Positions 61,363 to 64,000 of a stretch of DNA of 64,000 nucleotides are shown piece by piece. The translations under genes were made by a program, and so were the position numbers. Numbering within the stretch: position 1 is the first letter of the stretch; every line of letters starts with the position of its first letter. The stretch comes from Erythrocercus mccallii (Eukaryota; Chordata; Aves; Passeriformes; Dicruridae), in NCBI GenBank assembly GCA_013397435.1, contig VZRG01000362.1, positions 408,815 through 472,814 on the forward strand, read 5' to 3'. The notes under the pieces were generated by a model. That model was not told the DNA's origin. It did not search any database and was given only the letters and a program-made list of their open reading frames with translations.

Positions 61363-62393
61363 CTGCAACAGAGCGACAGCGCGGGGGTCGCACGGCGGCC
61401 GGCACCGGGACCCCCGACGGCTGAGCCTCCCGCCCCGGGGGGAAAAAGCACCGAGGGGAGAGCCCGGGCAGGCACCCGCCGCCTTTGCTCCCATGGGAAC
61501 ACAAAACCGATGCCAGGGGAAGCCATCCAGTCCTGGGCATCCCTGTCCCTCTGTTGGATGGATGGATGGATGGATGGATGGATGGATGGATGGATGGATG
61601 GATGGACAGGTGGATGTGCATGTCACAGGGAAAGCAGCTGAGTACCAGGCTTCCTATCTGACACGAGCCACCAAATTTTACTTTACAGCATCGCATTTCA
61701 CAGACCGTTTATTCAGAAATAATGTTAAAAAAAAAACAAACATCGTTCTTCCCTCTGCCCGAGCGCTGTAAGCAGAATCTAAGAAAACGAGCGTTATCCA
61801 TCGCACCGCATCCCTCGGGGAAATCAGCGCCGGATGGGGTGGGAAATAAAAAAAAAAAAAAAAAAAGCCACCCCATTTTTCCTGGAGTTCTTCCTCCCCG
61901 CTTCACCCACGGACGGCGCAAATACTCTGAGCCCCGAAAGCAGAGAAGGTGCGACGTGCCCCCGCCTCCCTCTTCCCGGCGGGGGCCGGACCGGGGCCGA
62001 GCCCTCCGCGGCCCTTCCCGGCGGGGCCCGTCCGCCCCATCCCACCCCATGCCATGCCATGCCATGCCATGCCATGCCATGCCATGCCATGCCATGCCAT
62101 GCCTCCGGGTACTCACCGAGACAGGTGAAGCTGAGGGGCTGGTGCTTGTGGCACGCCTCGGCGGGGCCCTGAGCCTCGGGGCAGAAGCAGCCGCGGTGCT
62201 TCCAGCTCTCCTCCGGCTCCTCGTCCTCCGAGGACAGGGAGAGGGTCCGGGCACGGGCGGCCCAGGCGGACGCTCTGTCTCCGGCTTCCCGGGGGGGATC
62301 GGCGCTGCCGCTGCCCAGGATGGACTGGATGGTAAAACTGGAGATGGGAGCAGCCGCCGGACAGCACTTGCTCGGATCTTCTTTGCTGCTCAT
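60815..62393 (-). CDS. HMX2: HMX2 (NKX5-2) homeobox transcription factor, two coding exons
   Basis: HMX2 is an NK-class homeodomain factor acting in the nucleus in vestibular inner ear and hypothalamus, partly redundant with HMX3. Exons 62393-62117 and 61362-60815 join in phase 1 to give 274 residues; human has 273 as I remember it. An eh1-like motif for Groucho/TLE co-repressors (FTIQSIL) is at residues 20-26 and an acidic stretch (SSEDEEPEE) at about 54-62. The homeodomain spans residues 150-209, with WFQNRRNKWKR in helix 3, Gln at homeodomain position 50 and Asn at 51. The conserved HMX C-terminal extension follows, ending LPLYNLYNKIDY. The homeodomain and C-terminus are near-identical to human HMX2, while the linker encoded by the start of exon 2 is divergent. 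The start is the first ATG giving the conserved N-terminus (MSSKED). The gene is co-oriented with BUB3. Confidence 0.96.
61556..61606. repeat. (GGAT)12 tetranucleotide microsatellite in the HMX2 intron
   Basis: Twelve perfect GGAT units followed by a partial unit, about 195 bp upstream of the HMX2 exon 2 acceptor. It is likely length-polymorphic and accounts for the Ile/His/Pro-Ser repeats in chance frames there. Confidence 0.95.
62047..62101. repeat. (CCATG)11 pentanucleotide microsatellite in the HMX2 intron
   Basis: Eleven perfect CCATG units lie within the HMX2 intron, starting 15 nt inside the 5' splice site. In the transcript each unit reads CAUGG and together they give 11 GCAUG pentamers. 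Confidence 0.95.
62117..62393 (-). CDS. HMX2: HMX2 coding exon 1
   Basis: This exon encodes residues 1-92 plus one base: the eh1-like motif, the acidic patch and a Cys/His-containing segment ending SFTCL. The donor is TCTCG followed by GTGAGT. A (CCATG)11 array begins 15 nt into the intron. Confidence 0.93.
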
Positions 62394-62404
62394 CCTGGGT
62401 TCAT
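62390..62404 (-). other. Four-codon upstream reading frame overlapping the HMX2 start
   Basis: On the minus strand ATG AAC CCA GGA TGA runs from 62404 to 62390. Its stop shares bases with the HMX2 initiator in an ATGA arrangement. The upstream ATG has C at -3, a weak context. The frame matters only if transcription starts upstream of 62404, which is likely but unproven. Confidence 0.6.
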
Positions 62405-62617
62405 AAGAAAGCAGAGGAGGGAAGCTGACGCTTTAGAGGGGCTGGGGGTGCGCGGGAGGGGGGTGCCCCGGCAGGCTGCGGGGAGCCGGCGGTGGGGGGT
62501 GTTTCGGGGGGCGCTCGGGGCGTGCTGCGGCCGGCTCTCCCCGCGCCGGCCCAGGCGGAATGCATGCTCCTTCCCCCGCGTCCCTATTGATCTGCGGGCG
62601 CCGGGCGGCGGGGCTTC

Positions 62618-62625
62618 ATTTGCAT
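62618..62625 (-). promoter_or_regulatory. Octamer (POU) site upstream of HMX2
   Basis: The minus strand reads ATGCAAAT, the exact octamer bound by POU factors, about 225 bp upstream of the HMX2 start codon in an otherwise GC-rich promoter. Its position and exact match make a regulatory role plausible. Confidence 0.5.
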
Positions 62626-62644
62626 GGAGGTGGCCTCCGCCGCG

Positions 62645-62649
62645 CCAAT
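62645..62649 (+). promoter_or_regulatory. CCAAT box upstream of HMX2
   Basis: CCAAT followed by CACGG lies 20 bp beyond the octamer, flanked by GGCGG-type GC boxes. The pair suggests a TATA-less CpG-island promoter for HMX2 at about 62.5-62.7 kb. No TATA box is visible. Confidence 0.4.
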
Positions 62650-64000
62650 CACGGCGGCGGCGGACACGGAAAGTTTGGAAAGCCGCGGGGTCCGGGAATG
62701 GGGAGGCGCGGGAGGGGAGGGGGGGGTGAGCCGGAGCCGGAGGGGGGAAGCCCCGCCGGGTCCTCGCCGCCGTCCCCGGGGGCTACGCTGACCCCGCGGC
62801 CCCGGAGGAGGGCTGCTGGCCACCCGCCATCCCTCCTGCCCTCCGCCTCGAGTGGGCGACAGCGACGTGGGCTGAATGGCTTATGCCGGCCGGGGGCGGG
62901 GGGTGTCGGGATAAACACCTCGTGCATATCCGGGGATCTTTACCCTTCTTCTCATTAGAGGAGGGGAAAAAAAAAAAACACCTGTCACGGTGTTGTTGCC
63001 TGCTCGGCAGCACTGGGAAACCTTCCAGAATGCGGGATTTGCGCTGCGCTGCAGCCGGGAACAAATGTCCCGCGAAATGCTTCCCGCGTTTCCTTGCCAG
63101 GGCGTGGAAGCCGCGGGGAGCAGGGAGGAAGGCTACGTGCCGCTGCGCTTCCAAATAAACTTTGTCAGGAGTCGGGGGCTCTTCCCCTCGGGGGTGGGAA
63201 TAAACCACAACCATCGCAGCTCTTCCCCCGCCGCTCCTGCCCTCGGAAGGGGAAACCTGCAGGTGGCAGCTGGGGTGTCCCCACCTGTCCCAAAGGGAAC
63301 GTGGGGCCGAGGGCAAGGACCCCGCCAGGATCCACCGCCTTCCTTAGAGCACAGGGAGAGGCAGCTGGGAGCACGAGAGGCTCCTCAGGCTCCCCAGATT
63401 TTGGGGGCTGGAACCCTTTTCCCTGGAGGTGCCAGGCGGAGATCGAGCCCCGACGGCTGCCTGGGACTGGGAGCTGGGGCCTTCCTCCCACGGGCGTGGG
63501 ATCGGTGCCTGCTTCCAGCCCCGGGAAGCCTCAGAAAGGAGCCCCGGTAACGGGGCCGGTGTGGAAAGCACCAGACTGGTCCCAGAGTTGCCCCACGACC
63601 CCAGCCCCACGCTTCCCCTGCCCCCGGGCAGACCCTGCCGCCCTCTCCGCTGAGATTCCAAAGGGATGAGCTCCCTCCCTGAGCCCTCCTCCCCTGCGGA
63701 CACCCGTGTCCGTGGGGGGCTGTCCCTGAGCCCGCAGCCATCCCCGGCCGGGCTGCTGCAGCCCCCGCCGCGGCCGGGGAGGCTCCCGCGGAGGGGAGAG
63801 AGTGGGAAGCGCTGCTGCAGCTCGGAAATCCTGGTGGGTTTGGTTGCATCCGTGTCCAGGTGCGATATCCTTGGCCTTGGCAGGGGCCGTGATAGCGGGT
63901 TTTTAACCCCGAGTTGCCCGAACGGGGTGGGGCGGGGGTCTCTGTGAGCTCCAGCTGTTGATTCCTCCCCCCACGGTGCGGTCATTCCCTCTCTCCAGAA

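Larger units (their letters stand above)
60640..63990. promoter_or_regulatory. Large CpG island across HMX2 and its upstream DNA
   Basis: CG dinucleotides are frequent from the HMX2 3' end to the end of the window, typical of developmental homeobox genes. The part from 62.65 to 64.0 kb is gene-free to my reading: GC-rich with long chance frames on both strands but no recognisable domain. HMX3 should lie beyond the window on this side. Confidence 0.75.

Noticed and set aside
60980..61771. 263-codon open frame on the plus strand
   Set aside because: Antisense shadow of the HMX2 homeobox exon, extended by the GGAT repeat.
61556..62101. Regular arrays considered as CRISPR-like
   Set aside because: They are simple tetra- and pentanucleotide microsatellites without spacers, in a vertebrate intron.
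61722..62729. 335-codon open frame on the plus strand
   Set aside because: It runs antisense across HMX2 exon 1, the intron repeats and the promoter. It exists because of GC richness and the CCATG array, and its peptide has no domain.
63344..63985. 213-codon minus-strand frame considered as HMX3
   Set aside because: It has no homeodomain and no HMX C-terminal block. HMX3 is expected beyond the window.

Overview
The window is vertebrate nuclear DNA, almost certainly from a bird and probably a songbird. The signs are CR1 retrotransposon tails of the avian type, LTRs of a kind common in songbird genomes, a few faded MIR-like SINEs, and intron-containing genes whose proteins are near-identical to BUB3 and HMX2. 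The order HMX2 then BUB3 on one strand matches the arrangement I remember from human 10q26. No prokaryotic, CRISPR, toxin or phage-like system is present.

Layout. From 1 to about 50.0 kb there is no protein-coding gene I can support. This is a gene desert downstream of BUB3. It holds CR1 fragments in both orientations, one solo LTR with matching inverted ends (23700-24153), one probable LTR (702-1252), a pair of related LTR-like repeats (10885-11324 and 26669-27105), MIR-like traces and simple repeats. Between these lie AT-rich or isolated-CpG stretches that look like conserved non-coding regulatory DNA: about 11.65-11.95, 15.96-16.56, 20.38-21.18, 24.24-25.40, 29.10-29.52, 35.40-35.78, 37.60-38.25, 39.50-40.26 and 42.17-42.36 kb. 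Conservation cannot be measured from one sequence, so these are candidates only.

From 50.1 to 59.6 kb, minus strand, lies the whole of BUB3, a spindle-checkpoint WD40 protein: a non-coding first exon in a CpG island and six coding exons, all with GT-AG introns. The reading frame gives 335 residues. The first 325 match the family, but the last ten differ from the short tail I remember for human. Exon 6 is flanked by a divergent 200-bp direct duplication.

From 60.5 to 62.4 kb, also minus strand, is HMX2, an NK-type homeobox transcription factor with two coding exons and 274 residues. Its single intron carries a (CCATG)11 array 15 nt inside the 5' splice site and a (GGAT)12 array. An octamer and a CCAAT box lie upstream. 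The last 1.6 kb is CpG-rich upstream DNA; HMX3, the expected next gene, is not inside the window.

The two genes do not form a pathway: BUB3 is a housekeeping mitotic gene and HMX2 a developmental regulator of inner ear and hypothalamus. Their closeness (about 1.2 kb) and the desert beyond BUB3 suggest that BUB3 is a bystander inside the HMX2/HMX3 regulatory landscape.
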